Source of the DNA: Hemileia vastatrix
Lineage: Eukaryota; Basidiomycota; Pucciniomycetes; Pucciniales; Zaghouaniaceae
Direction: 5' to 3'
DNA length: 64,000 nt
Assembly (NCBI GenBank): GCA_030280995.1
Contig: JASXTE010000010.1
Location: forward strand, 19,423,823-19,487,822
This document shows positions 34,575-47,513 of this stretch, in pieces. The notes under the pieces were generated by a model that was not told the origin of the DNA, ran no database searches, and was given only the letters and a program-made list of their open reading frames with translations. The position numbers and the translations under genes were made by a program. Within the stretch, counting starts at the first letter, position 1, and every line of letters begins with the position of its first letter.

Positions 34575-35335
34575 AATATTATAGTACCAGCTGTAGGCCT
34601 TAACCAAGGGAGTTAGAGAAAAACTGTAGATAAAAACCAGGTGAGGCAAATTTACTACAAAAAATAAGAGAGCTTTTACAATTACCCTCCTAGAAATCTT
34701 ATTGACTGATTAACAAGTAAATAAAGTAGCCACTTGACAGACCAATGAAAACACAAAAACTGAAATTCAGAGTAGAATCTACACCAGAGAAAAAATACAC
34801 CTAAAAGTGCCTTGATTGCACTGAAAATAGAAATAATAATTGATTCAGGCTGTAAAGTTTCAACATAAAAATAATTAAAAGTGTTAATATTATTGAATAA
34901 CTAACCTTGAACCAAAGAATTGAGCAACATGGCCACAGAAATGAGTTAAAGAGAGTAAGAAGTAAAATTTCCAACTGATGAGATGATGTGTAAGTTTACC
35001 CCACTGCATCCCTCTATCTTTTCACAGACCTGCACACACAGATCTCTAAAACTCTAATTAAAATTACTATAAAAAATAATATTTTTTTAAATAAATTCAA
35101 CAATCAACTTCCAAGATTACTATGATTGAGACAGGCAGCCTCCCAACTATAGAAGACTACCCAGAATGCATGCAAGCACTCTACAATTCATAAAACTAAT
35201 AAAAAAACCAGAAATCCAGAAGCCCCCCAATAAAACCATTAGTATGTGGAATAAAAATATTGAGAAAATACCAGAATTAATAAAATAAAATTAGGGTTAC
35301 CAAATAGACCCTATTGGAAACCAATTCTGCAACAT
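34575..35335. repeat. Second copy of unit b
   Basis: Matches 26590-27330 in direct orientation at moderate identity, ending in the shared block GGAAACCAATYCTGMAACA. No coding sequence was recognised. Confidence 0.5.
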
Positions 35336-35741
35336 TTTTAACACCCTAAACTTCCCAAAAATCCCATAAATCCCCAAAAATATCACTCATATTCACAATC
35401 AAACTGGTCTTAAACTAATTACCAATTATAAATTAGGGGGTATCAATGTTGACCAATCCGCAATTAAATCAATTTCAGGTAAAAATCATTATACCATAAT
35501 TATCTTCCATAATTATTTTTGCTAATAATTGGGTTATTAGACCTTTTACATGTTAATGTTCACTTCTATCTGACATTTTTATCCTCAATTCCTCATAATC
35601 ACATCTTGGAAAACTTTGTGGATGTTCCAGCCTCCCTACCTTGCTGCACACTCCTATCCTTTCTATTCATTTTATCCATTCAAAAACCCTCCCCATCTCA
35701 TCTGTTTATTTCTTCTCCTTTTCATCTTCAAATATCTCAAT

Positions 35742-36746
35742 ATGTCTCTTCATCATAGATCTTCTCAAAGGCAGCCATCCCCCAGATATTCTTCAAATCC
35801 CATTACTCCCTCTTTCCCCTGCTGAGCCAAGAAATCAAAGACCATTAAACTAAAAAAATGTGATCATCTCATACTTATCAACTGGCTGAAAACTAAAACT
35901 AATTATGATTCTTGTTTTGGTACTGAGAATGCAACTATAGTGGAACAGCCCCCTGCATCAAACATCAATGGATATCTTCTAATGGCCAATAAATTATGAA
36001 ATAAGACAAATTGAAGGAATAATCTTTTTCCTAAACAAATTTCTGAAAGATTCAAGCACTATAAATCCAAATACAAGAAGACTAAGACTCTTTCATCTTC
36101 TACTGGTTTTGGTATTACTGACCTTGATATCATTAAGGGCATAAAAACTATAGACAATAAACTTGATTCTTTATGTCCTTACTATAAAGAGATGGATTCC
36201 ATCTTTGGAGAGAAAGTCAATGTTAATCCTGTAAACATGTTGGATGGAGAAGATGATATCTCCAAACATGATTTCAAAAGAAATCTTTCTCCTTCTGCTT
36301 CTACTCAATCCTCCACTCATTTGACTTTCACCAATCAAGATATCTTTCAATAGATACTTATGGCAATATAAACCAACCTTATCTCACTCCAGTGAGATTT
36401 TATCTCTAGTCTAGTTGTTTTATTTTATTATTCAAATCTCTTTTTTTTATTTCTAAAAAGGCTAATGAATGAAATGAGGATCCTCAAGTAAGCAATTCTG
36501 AAGCTAGAATAGGAGAAGAAATTTGAGCTTTCTTTAAAGAGGGATGATAAAGCACATGACTTGGAGAAGAAATTTGAGATAAAGAAAGTGGATAAGGCTC
36601 TTGAGTAAAATTTCCTATTGGATCATATAAAACTCAAGTATTAACTTTGAGATTTTTCAAAAAAGAAATTTTTTTTGATAGAATGTGTTAAAGATAATAA
36701 ATCTGTTGAGAAAATTGAATGCTTAATGAAAATGTTTGATGACTAG
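35742..36746 (+). pseudogene. SANT/Myb-type partner gene of PIF-like element 3, broken
   Basis: ATG 35742 opens a frame beginning with a Ser/Pro-rich N-terminus. Stops fall near 35823, 35997, 36012 and 36351. Between them the frame reads HLILINWLKTKTNYD, then RFKHYKSKYKKTKTLSSSTG, FGITDLDIIKGIKTIDNKLD and CPYYKEMDSIFGEKVNVNP. This resembles the SANT/Myb-like DNA-binding protein that PIF/Harbinger elements carry beside the transposase. Past 36480 a charged coiled-coil-like part and a short C-terminal piece (ECVKDNKSVEKIECLMKMFDD, split by no stop) follow in changing frames. A sister copy of its first part lies at 62938-63132. Confidence 0.6.
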
Positions 36747-37030
36747 TTTTTTCATTTCATTCATATTAAATTCCAAATTTTTTTAGAAATTTATCTTGAT
36801 AGAATGCATTAAAGCTAACAAATCTGTTGAGGAAATTGACTGCTTAATGAAAATTTTTGATGACTAGTTATTTTTATTTTTTTGTTCATATTTCATTCCA
36901 AATTTTTTTGAATGTTTTCTTGATATAGTGCATTAAAGCTAAAAATTCTGTTGAGGAAATTGACTGCTTAATGAAAATGTTTGATGACTAGTTTTTTTTG
37001 TTCATATTTCATTCCAAATTTTTTTCAAGT
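36670..37030 (+). repeat. Tandem triplication of a C-terminal coding segment
   Basis: Three copies of a unit of about 121-124 bp end with GATGACTAG at 36746, 36867 and 36991. Units 1 and 2 encode a version of E-C-(I/V)-K-x-N-K-S-V-E-x-I-(D/E)-C-L-M-K followed by the same stop; in unit 3 the first codon is TAG. They probably repeat the last segment of the partner gene upstream. Confidence 0.7.
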
Positions 37031-37050
37031 CAAAAAATTTACACATCTTA

Positions 37051-37125
37051 TTTGAACATTTGGCAATACCCCCCCCCCCTGCAATTTACCCTGGGAGGGG
37101 GTAAGAATTACCAAATTTTCATTCT
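37051..37125. repeat. Foldback repeat
   Basis: The left arm ATTTGGCAATACCCCCC is partly complementary to GGGAGGGGG...AATTACCAAATTTTC on the right. It is related to the tandem units at 18221-18460. Confidence 0.55.
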
Positions 37126-37864
37126 ATTTGATAAAGAATTAAGTAAATCAATTAAGAAATATAATCAACCAAGTAAAGCAATCTCAAATACTATCTGTCA
37201 AGGGGTGCTTTTGGTCTAGAAGATTTTTCAGCATGCCAACGGTGATGAAAGGTGAAGGAAGACTCAAGATTTCAAGATAGGTATATATTTATTTCTTTAA
37301 CTTTTATTACTCAATAAAAAGTTAAAAAGATTATAATTTTTATTAATTCAAAGACTTAGAAGTATGCAGCTGTAAATACTAAGGTTTTAAAATTAGTAAT
37401 AGAATGTGTTTTAAATAAAATATTTTTTGTAAAGTAAGTCAAATTGGAATGAATGAAAACAGCCAGATTGAGAGGCCTTATATAGGCAAAAAGGAGAGAA
37501 ACTATGGAACCACAATTCTATATACATGAGTATTAGAGAAAGAACAAATCCACAGATAGAAATCTTGAGTAATTAAAGTTTTTTATAAAAAATGTACTCA
37601 TATACAGTATTTATCTGTATATGCCAATAAATTATTTGATTTTATTTTAGTTTTCTGTAAATGTCAAAGTAAAATAAAAAATATTTGATTTTAATATTTT
37701 GAACTTTTATAGTTTACTTTACCGTTCAGCTGTCATGAAGATTCTGTCAAGTAATAAAAAATGAGGGAACATTAGAATTATATATTTACTTCATTTTACT
37801 TATTAATTAGTTAAAATTATTAAAAGTAATTTATAAAGTAAGTATAACTAATAAAATGAAAGGT

Positions 37865-39136
37865 TATTGGCTGGTCTTCTAGAAGAAGGAGGAAAAGGAG
37901 AAAAGGAATAGAGAAATAATAAAATAGATTTTTATAATAATTGGTAGCTTAAGAAAGTAAGAGAGAAAAATAAAGGAATGCAACAACAATTGCCTGAGTA
38001 GAGACACCACAGGAGGTTCAATTTAAATACAATAATAATTATTTTAATAAGTTCTATCTCAGTGCGCGGTTCAAAATTATATTTATTAATAGACTTACTG
38101 AAACCTTAGAATAATTATTTACTTTTAAATTAGAATTATAATACTAATAAAAATAAAGTAAATGTGTTATATTTTAAAAATATGTTAAAAAGTTGAGTGT
38201 AATAAGTGATGGGCTAAAGGTGATTACCCAAGGCCCTTTTATAGACCAGGGGACCTCTGAAGCACCACAAATCAGTATATACAAAAAAGTAATAGGCTAA
38301 AACAAGAATATAAAAGAATAGAAATGAAACATAGACATCATGAGAAAGACATGAAACAATTAACTAAAACCATGAATAAGTAACTAGTTTTCCCACCATA
38401 ATTTCCCGAACCAGTTAATTAAAATAGTGAGTAACTAAGTAAGCCTGAAACATAAGAACTGTGAGAAAAAGAATCCAAAAAAGACTTTACAGTAGGATGT
38501 AAAGGTTTTAATTAAAACAATTAGAATTATTTTCACACCAAAATCCATGTAATCAATTCAATCCAGTATAAAGCAATTTTAATTAATTGTTTTAACTATG
38601 TAATTAATTCAATAATTAGTTTAAATGAAACATATAATTAATTTAATGATATTTCTAATTTAAAGTGAGAATCTTAATAACATATTATTAAATAAGTGTT
38701 ATAATTTATTTAATAATTTTACTGACACAATTAAGGGTCAAAAGAAGCACTCAATATTATTGTTTAATAATGTATGAAAATTTTTTATTTAATATATAAA
38801 TTTAATTAATTAATTTAATTAAACTATAAGTCAATTTCACAAATATAGTTATAATATATGTTTATAATTAATTAATTATAAATTTGTATATATTAAATAC
38901 ATAAAAAATGCACCATAATTTATAGAATATATATCATGCTTAATTTAAATTTATAAATAATTTATATAATAATAAAATTAATATAATATTTATATATATT
39001 TAATAAAATAATTATATCATTTCATTATGCAATATAAGATTAATTTATATACATAATAAGCAAATTTTTATGCCCTCTTTTAGTTACAGTAAATTGACAA
39101 AAAATTTACTGGGCTCCTGGTATAGCCTGGCTGACA
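37865..39136 (-). repeat. 3' LTR of family B copy 2
   Basis: On the minus strand it starts TGTCAGCCAGGC and ends CCAGCCAATA. The target duplication shows that the last bases are TA, not the usual CA. A TATAAAAG signal lies near 38238 on the minus strand. Confidence 0.88.
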
Positions 39137-39168
39137 CTCCCTCACTCTAAAAAAACAATAAAAAAATG

Positions 39169-42100
39169 CTAAGATTTTTTCTTTTTGTACTTTTTTAACA
39201 GAGTAGGAAGATTTGAAATTTCCTTTCCAGGTATCCATGCATCATGTTCAGATGATTTGTTCTTATATCTCAATAAGTATTCAGTACCTCTTTCAGAAGT
39301 GATAATTCTATCATTGAGTTTTTATCAATTTATGCAGTTTCTGTGACTTCCTGAGGGTTTTTCTTAGGTCTTTCCCTTCTTTTGGGAAATAAGTCACTGT
39401 TGGAAGTATAAAGCTTAAGTAAAGAAATGGGAAAAAAAGGATTTTTCCTATCATATGGAGAATACAATACAACTTCTACTGCATTATCTCCAACCATTCT
39501 TTTAACAACAAATAGTCCTACAAAAGGATCTTTTAATTTGTTGTTACCTTGTAGATTGAAATGGACTGTAGATATCAACACTTCATCACCCTTGTTAAGT
39601 GTGTATTCTTTATGGGATTTATCCCATCTTTTCTTTTCATATTCAAATGCTTTATCAATACAGCTTTGAGCATGTTTTCTGCATAGCTGTTGCATTTGCA
39701 CAAAAGATTTTACACCAGGGTGTAGTTCCAACTTAGGTAATTTATTATTGAGAATTTGAGCAGGAGTATTTGGGACATAACCTAACCAAAGCTCAAAAGG
39801 ATTTTTCTCAGTGACAGAATGAACAGGGCTATTATATGCAAATTCAAGACTAGGCAATAGAGTGACCCAGTCATGAGTAAATCTGTCATTGTCTTTATAT
39901 TCTAATCCAAAGGAAGAATACCTTCTAATCATATCTTATAGAGTTTGAATCATTCTTTCAGCAAGACCATCAGTCTGAGGGTGGTGAGCTGTAGACAACT
40001 TTAACTCACAGCCACAAATATCCATCAAAGAGGTCCAAAAGTCAGAAGTAAATTTTAGATCTCTATCCGAGATAATGGATTTGGAAATCTAATAATATTA
40101 AACATGTAAGACCACCATAAGAAAGCTAATTCTTTTGTGGAAACATCTTTGTGGGTGGGAATAAATTTGCACATTTTTGTGAATCTATCTACTATTACCC
40201 AAAAAGAGTTATAACTGTCTTTACCTGCTACAGGAAGACAAGTGACATAATCCATGTTAATTATTTACCAAGGAGCATCAGGTGCTTCAATATGTTGTAA
40301 TATTCCTGCTCTTTTGCCTGTCAACCTTTTAGATTTCTGGAAGGAGTCACAAGATTCAACATATAATTTTGCATCTTCAGACATATTAGCCCACCAAGCA
40401 GTGTTTTTGATTCTAATTAATGTCTTTTCAAGATCAAAATGACCAGCCAATATGTCATCATGAAAAATTTTGAGGATAGTTTCTTTCATAGAAGGAGGAG
40501 TTACAATTACATTAGTAAGATTTCTTCTATAATATATATAACCATCTTCAATAGAAAACATTCCTTTAATCAAAGCATTTTGATACTGATCAGGAAGAGT
40601 TTTAATTAATGCTTGAATTGAAGCATTCATAGGATCATTTAAGATAGTAACTTATTTATTTAAATCAGAATATTTATCATATGAATCCAGAATTATTTGT
40701 AATAACTCTTCTTCCATATCAACTATAAATATACCATGGATATGAACAGTATCATCTTCAGGTACATAAGCAGGATTGGAGTCATTACTTGGCAGAGGCA
40801 ATCTGGACAGCATATCAACATTGGAGTGAACATTTCAAGCCCTATGGATAATTTTCATTCTTCCTCTGTATTCTTGAACAGCAAGTTGCCACCTGAACAT
40901 ATGTCTATTAGGTGTTTTCAGGTTTAAGAGGGACTCCACAAAACTACAGTCAGTTACCAATTCAAACTTTTGGTCATCAAGGTAGTAATGAAGCTTCTCA
41001 AGAGCCCAAACAACTGCTAAGCACTCTTATTGAGTGGCACCATATTTCAATTCACTATTTCTCAAGGTTCTTGAAATATAACAAATTACAACCTCTGAGG
41101 ATTTATCATTAATAATTTGTTTCTGGTGAAGGGCAGCACCCAGACCAACAAAGCTAGCATCTGAATACAGGACAAAAGGTTTGTTGAAATCTGGAAGAGC
41201 TAAGATAGGGTCTTTCATTAAGTAAAATTTTAATGCATCAAAAGCTTTTTGACAGTCAATATTCCAGATGAACGCAACATCTTTCCTAGTTAGTTTGGTA
41301 AGAGGCAAGGCTATGACCTTATAATTTTTAATATATTGTCTATAATAGCCACACATACCCAAAAAACTTTGTATTTCTCTTACAGAAGTTGGTGCCTTCA
41401 CATTTTGAATTGCAGCAACTTTGTTGTGGTCTACACAGATTTGTAGGCCTGACACAACATGGCCAAGGACTTTTAAAGATTGAAAGCCAAATTTACACTT
41501 TTTTGAGGACAATGTCATATTGATTTCATCCATTCTTTGAAAAACTCTATTTAAATTAATCATATGTTCAACAAAAGTTTTAGAAAAAACTATGATATCA
41601 TCATTATACACCATAAGCCATCCTTCAATTATTTCCTGATGGAAAGTGTTATCCATGACTTTTTGGAAAAATGAAGGTGCATATTTAGTGCCAAATGGCA
41701 TTCTAACATACTTAGATATTCCCATGTGAGTAGCAATAAGCAAATAATTCTGATAATTTTTCTCAACTGGAACTTGATGATATCCTTTATTACCATCCAG
41801 ACAACTAATAAATTTTGCACCTTTCAAGGTAGCATGTATTGAATTAATTCTGGGTAAAGGATAAATATCATCAACAGTATAAGTGTTTAATGCTCTTTAA
41901 TCTCCAAATAATCTAGCCTTATCTTTTTCATAAGAAATCAAGACTGGGGAGATGACAAATTATTTGGGGGTGACATCCACTTTCTCAATGATATTCATTT
42001 TTAATAATGTGGCAATATTATCTTCAATATCCTTTCTTTTTGTTGGAGAAGCAGGATATGGTTTTTCCTTAAGACTAGGAGAAATATCACTCAAGTTACA

Positions 42101-44662
42101 GGATTAGGTAATTTTCATTTCTTCCTGAACACTTCCTAGGACATGAGAACCATGAGCAAAAGCCATAGGGAAGGAGGTAATTGAGGCAATTATAGAATCC
42201 TTTTGTTCACTAGTTAACTGATCACCAAAAGAAGCAGTATTTATTTTATTTAATAAATCATCCATTTCAATTGTTGGTCTGCCTTTACACTGGATCAGTG
42301 AGCTACAAGACTTTAACAGATGCCCAGAAGGTTTTCTAGGGGAGGAAATTTTGAATTTTCTTTTGCCATTCAATCCCAAGGTGAAGCAATTATTAGCTGG
42401 GTTCAATTTCACACCAAACATGATTAAAATATCATTACCAATAATAAACCAATTGCTTTTATTATCATTTTTCATGACAACAAATTCACAAATAGCTCTG
42501 ACAAAACCACCATTATATTTGAATAATACAGAGGTTTTGTATTTTCCAATAGGACACAAGGTAGAACCATACCCTCTCCATTTTTCAGAAGTTATAGGTA
42601 ACAATTTACTCAAATAATCCTTATCTACTGAAGCCAAGGTTCTTTCAGACACTAAACTTCCTCCAGCACCAGAGTCAAGAACTACATCAACATTTTTACC
42701 ATTAATGATAACAGGTGCCTTCAAAGGAGATATGGCTATATAATTGTTAGTAATATCTTTAATTATTTCAGAATTTTCCACTGAATATAAATCCAATACA
42801 CATTCTTTAGATATATTATCCAAATAATGGACATCCTCTTCCAACATTACAACATCTTTACTGGATTCATTGTCATAGGAGATATTACTTTCACAGTCAC
42901 TAGAAGAATTATTGATATCAATTTCAGCCTTATCAGTGTCTTCATTTTGTTCAACAAGATGAATTTTCTTGTCACAAACATGACCCTTTTTCCATGATTT
43001 GTTACATTTATAACAAGTATTTGTTGCATATTTTTTAAGTGCAACTGGGGCAGAGGGTTTACCAGATTTTTCTGGGGGCTTTGTAGAGGGTTTATTTTGA
43101 TCATTATAAGATTTACCAAGGTAATTCTTTGGTTCATATCTATGGTTGAGCAGTACCTCATTACAGATATAAATGAAATAAGAATGTTCCCTCACATGCT
43201 CAGTTTTAGCTACAATTAAATCTCTAAGAGAATTTGGTAATTTATACAAGATTTTATCTCTTTAAATATCATAATCCATCTTTGGATAAATTGCTCTCAA
43301 GATTTTTTTTACCTTCATAAGAAAAACAATGGGTTTTTCAACAGAGGAGGATACATATCTAGTATTCTCATACAGTCTTTGCTGAGCCAACCTGAATTTT
43401 GAACCACCAAACTGATTCTCAATCAAGGATTTCCAATCATTCCATGTATAATGGCTGTTATCTAATAGAAAAGATTCATACCACATCAAGGCTACATTGG
43501 AAAATAAAGAAATTAGCTTAGAAACAATTTCCTCATCAGGTAGTTTATAAGATCTCTTTAAATTATCAATTCTTTGGATAAAGTGTTGCCAATCAGATGA
43601 ACAATCACCATCAAAGGTAGGATATTGGTCCGATTCAGACCAAATTTTCTGACTACTGGGATGGTACATCCTTTTGTTTGAATTATTTATCATTAATAAT
43701 TCCTGAAGTTTAGCCAGGTGTTCAGAAATTTCATTATTTACAGAAACAGCTGGTACATGACCATTACAAGATTTTTTGCTAGTAGAAAAAGATTTTACAG
43801 ACTCATTGTCAGTTTGTTTAATTGCTGAAATATGTGGAATAGAAGAGGAGCTCTTTTCGGGATCTATTCCCTTATATTTATGCAGCTTATGGGCAGCATT
43901 CTCATTTATGCCATAATTATTGATGATTAACGTTGAAAATTTTTCCTGCAGGTCAGAAACATAGTTTCTTATCCTTGGAATCTCAGACATCTGGTCATTT
44001 ACTTTTGCAAGGGATAAAACATTTCTGTCCTCAGAAACTGTGTGTTTTGCACTTAGTGCATGGAAATCAATTTTTAGCTTTTTAAACTCATTTTGTAGAG
44101 ATTCAATTTCACCTTTTAATCAATAATTTTCCTCAATAAGGGGTTCCAATTCACTCAAGGTTTTATGCAGATTGATATTCTTATCTGAGATAGATCTATG
44201 GTCACTCCTTTTTTGTTTTTGTTGGCTAAGAACAATATTCAAGGTTTCTTTAATTTTAAAATAAGCTGTATCTTTTACAGAAGAACTTACTTTACAATTC
44301 AAGTGCAAATTATTTAATCTATCACTCTCATGTATTAACACACTTTTCAAATGTTTGTCTTTTACAACATTAAAATCAAGGGTATCTTTCAATATTTCTT
44401 CAGAAGTTTTCTCAATTAAAGTATATACTTCAGGGGAAACAGAATCATTCTTAATTGCAAGCAAAGGATTAATTAAAGAAGTAGAAGTCAAATGTAAAGG
44501 TTCATCAAATGATAATTGGCTAATTACATCATTGGGGATACTCTTTAAAGGAAGTTGTCTTTTTAAGGTTTTAACTGTTCTTTCACCAGGATCCACAATA
44601 TTACCTGAAGAAGATTTGTTATTATACATACTAACATGTTTATCAAACAAATTACTCACCAT
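39169..44662 (-). pseudogene. gag-pol of family B copy 2, multiply broken
   Basis: The main frame starts M-V-S-N-L at 44662 and aligns with copy 3 to the end. Stops include those at about 44120, 43262, 42104, 41980, 41900, 41030 and 40655, and the frame changes near 40080 within the integrase core. The protease D-S-G, RT (Y-N-D-D instead of Y-I-D-D, near 41605), RNase H, HHCC finger and a final basic AT-hook-like segment (here ERPKKN instead of GRPKKN) are readable. At the codon that is TAG in copy 3 this copy has CAG, so Gag continues into the zinc knuckle. Confidence 0.88.
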
Positions 44663-45301
44663 GGCAAGGGAGGAAACTTCCCCTGTGACTTCCTTCTTCT
44701 GCCTCCCTGATAAGGATGGGGCTGAGGAGATGGATGGTAGGTTGGTGTCCTGGATGGGCCAGGGTGTTGAGCTGTTGGTTGCTGAACATTCTGTTAGTAA
44801 TGGCTCATCAAGTCATCCCATTTCCACTGCTCCACCTGCAGAGTGCTTTAATTTTTCATGAAGGAGCTGGGTGCCTGATTGGGCTGAGGTTGAGGCTGAG
44901 GCTGGGAGGCTGGAAAATGAGGAGGTTGAGTTTGTTTGGGATTTAATAACTCCTGAATCTTCTGCCAGAGTGTGTCTACTCTTGCCTTGTACTTCATACT
45001 TTCTGCTTTCAGGTCTTTGATGTGACTGGACAGGTTGTTTACTTGTTGAGTCAGTGGTATCCTTTTAATTTTTATACCTTTGAGTTGATTTTCCTGATTT
45101 ATTAGAGGTTTTACTTCTTTCAGAGGTGTTTTGGGAGGGGGGGTTGCCACTTCTCCTGCCATTTCCACGTCCTGAAGGTTTTTTGTTAGCTAAATAATTT
45201 TTGTAAGTTAATTTAGAAGAACCTACAGATTCAGCGTCAACATCCACTTCAATCTCATCCTCATGTAAGTTATCCATGCGGTTGGCCAAACTACTGGACA
45301 T
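44656..45301 (-). pseudogene. Upstream ORFs of family B copy 2
   Basis: ATG 45301 opens a frame matching the N-terminus of copy 1, ending at 45065. A second frame starts at the ATG at 45162 (context GAAATGG) and carries the conserved block GIKIKRIPLTQQVNNLSSHI, a Pro/Gln-rich stretch and WKWDDLMSHY. TAA near 44848 and another TAA after MSHY break it. It would end CCA TGG TGA (stop 44656-44658), overlapping the Gag-Pol start at 44662. Confidence 0.7.
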
Positions 45302-45977
45302 TGAAACTGTGAACAAAGAATCAAAATTATTTTAATGATTCAAATTGTTATTTTCAAAATAAAATATAAATAATTGAATTTTTAACAAAACAAAAAAAAA
45401 ATTAAATTTTTATTCAAAAATCAATTAATTAACAAAAAATTTAATACAAATATATGTAAATACAATTTTTTATTAAGAAATTACAATAATTTTAATGGAA
45501 CCAACCAACAAAGATTTTATAAGTCAACCAAAATAATAATACCAAAAATAACAAATTGGCAATATTGGGACTAAGTGCTGAGTACTATTATGGTCAACCA
45601 ATAAATCAAAAATATTTTAATAAAATTAACTTAATAATTTATTAAAAATTAATGATCTTCTAGGACTAAGATCAACTAGGAATAATAATAAAAAATTGAA
45701 CACTTACACTCAGTGAATCATCAATTAAGCCACAATCACTGTTATTGCAATAAAAATTTAATAATATAAGTGAGAGGTGCACAGGTTAACTTACTATAGT
45801 GATCATGAAATCACTACAAAAAATATATTATTTAATTCAATATAAACGTAAAAGGTCGAACCCAAGTTTGAAACACGGTCGTGGCAAAAAAATTTCTTTT
45901 TGGCTTCGGTGGTCCGTGCGCAATGAAGTTCGTCGCAAAGTCTTGTATTGTTGTCGTTGTTTGGAAAGGGGCCCAAT
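45302..45977 (-). other. Leader of family B copy 2
   Basis: Non-coding leader between the 5' LTR and the first ATG. It shares with copy 3 the block CTTTCCAAAC just after the LTR and the GTTTGAAACACGGTCG region. No standard TGG-type tRNA primer site adjoins the LTR. Confidence 0.5.
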
Positions 45978-47248
45978 TATTGGCCGGTCATCTAGAAGAA
46001 GGAGGAAAAGGAGAAAAGGAATAGAGAAATAATAAAATAGATTTTTATAATAATTGGTAGCTTAAGAAAGTAAGAGAGAAAAATAAAGCAATGCAACAAC
46101 AATTGCCTGAGTAGAGACACCACAGGAGGTTCAATTTAAATACAATAATAATTATTTTAATAAGTTCTATCTCAGTGCGCGGTTCACAATTATATTTATT
46201 AATAGACTTACTGCAACCTTAGAATAATTATTTACTTTTAAATTAGAATTATAATACTAATAAAAATAAAGTAAATGTGTTATATTTTAAAAATATGTTA
46301 AAAAGTTGAGTGTAATAAGTGATGGGCTAAAGGTGATTACCCAAGGCCCTTTTATAGACCAGGGGACCTCTGAAGCACCACAAATCAGTATATACAAAAA
46401 AGTAATAGGCTAAAACAAGAATATAAAAGAATAGAAAGGAAACATAGATATTATGAGAAAGACATGAAACAATTAACTAAAACCATGAATAAGTAACTAG
46501 TTTTCCCACCATAATTTCCCGAACCAGTTAATTAAAATAGTGAGTAACTAAGTAAGCCTGAAACATAAGAACTGTGAGAAAAAGAATCCAAAAAAGACTT
46601 TACAGTAGGATGTAAAGGGTTTAATTAAAACAATCAGAACTATTTTCACACCAAAATCCATGTAATCAATTCAATCCAGTATAAAGCAGTTTTAATTAAT
46701 TGTTTTAACTATGTAATTAATTCAATAATTAGTTTAAATGAAACATATAATTAATTTAATGATATCTCTAATTTAAAGTGAGAATTTTAATAACATATTA
46801 TTAAATAAGTGCTATAATTTATTTAATAATTTTACTGACACAATTAAGGGTCAAAAAAAGCACCCAATATTATTGTTTAATAATGTATAAAAAAATTTTA
46901 TTTAATATATAAATTTAATTAATTAATTTAATTAAACTATAAGTCAATTTCACACTTCTAGTTATAATATATGTTTATAATTAATTAATTATAAATTTGT
47001 ATATATTAAATACATAAAAAATGTGCCATAATCTATAGAATATATATCATGCTTAATTTAAATGTATAAATAATTAATATAATAATAAAATTAATATAAT
47101 ATTTATATATATTTAATAAAATAATTATATCATTTCATTATGCAATATAAGATTAATTTATATACATAATAAGCAAATTTTTACACCCTCTTTTAGTTAT
47201 AGTAAATTGAATACAATTTACTGGGCTCCTGGTATAGCCTGGCTGACA
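45978..47248 (-). repeat. 5' LTR of family B copy 2
   Basis: 1271 bp, about 97% identical to 37865-39136. Minus-strand ends are TGTCAGCCAGGC and CCGGCCAATA. Confidence 0.9.
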
Positions 47249-47513
47249 AAGGTAAAGACATAGCTCTACTCTAGTAAATAATTAATTGTTTACTGGGTAA
47301 ACCTAGCAGCCTGGCTAACACTATCTGTCAATGATTTCATGAGCAAAGTCAAAGAAAACATATGACAAGAATAGTATTATTAACTCATCCATAGAATCTA
47401 ATTGAATGAACACCTTTTTACAGCACAAGGGCTTGATGGTACAATACTTAATTTGATTGATTATCTTTAATAACTGATAAATTAAAAATTTAAGATAAAA
47501 AATTGTAAATACT

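Larger units (their letters stand above)
37865..47248 (-). mobile_element. Chromovirus B, copy 2, full length but broken
   Basis: A 9384-bp element with LTRs of 1272 and 1271 bp and a perfect target duplication AAGGT (37860-37864 and 47249-47253). The LTRs differ at roughly 36 sites (about 3%). The Gag-Pol frame carries many stops and a frameshift near 40080. Its polypurine tract lies at 39137-39148. It is inserted in the solo LTR. Confidence 0.92.
37196..47320 (-). mobile_element. Solo LTR of a third gypsy-type family, split by family B copy 2
   Basis: The pieces 37196-37864 and 47249-47320 join, after removing copy 2 and its AAGGT duplication, into one LTR of about 736 bp. It runs from TGTCAAGGGG on the plus strand to GGCTAACA, and CTATC flanks both ends (37191-37195 and 47321-47325). 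On the minus strand it starts TGTTAGCCAGGC, one base different from the family B start TGTCAGCCAGGC, so the families are related. A TATATA signal lies near 37482. No internal region remains, so it arose by LTR-LTR recombination. Confidence 0.75.
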
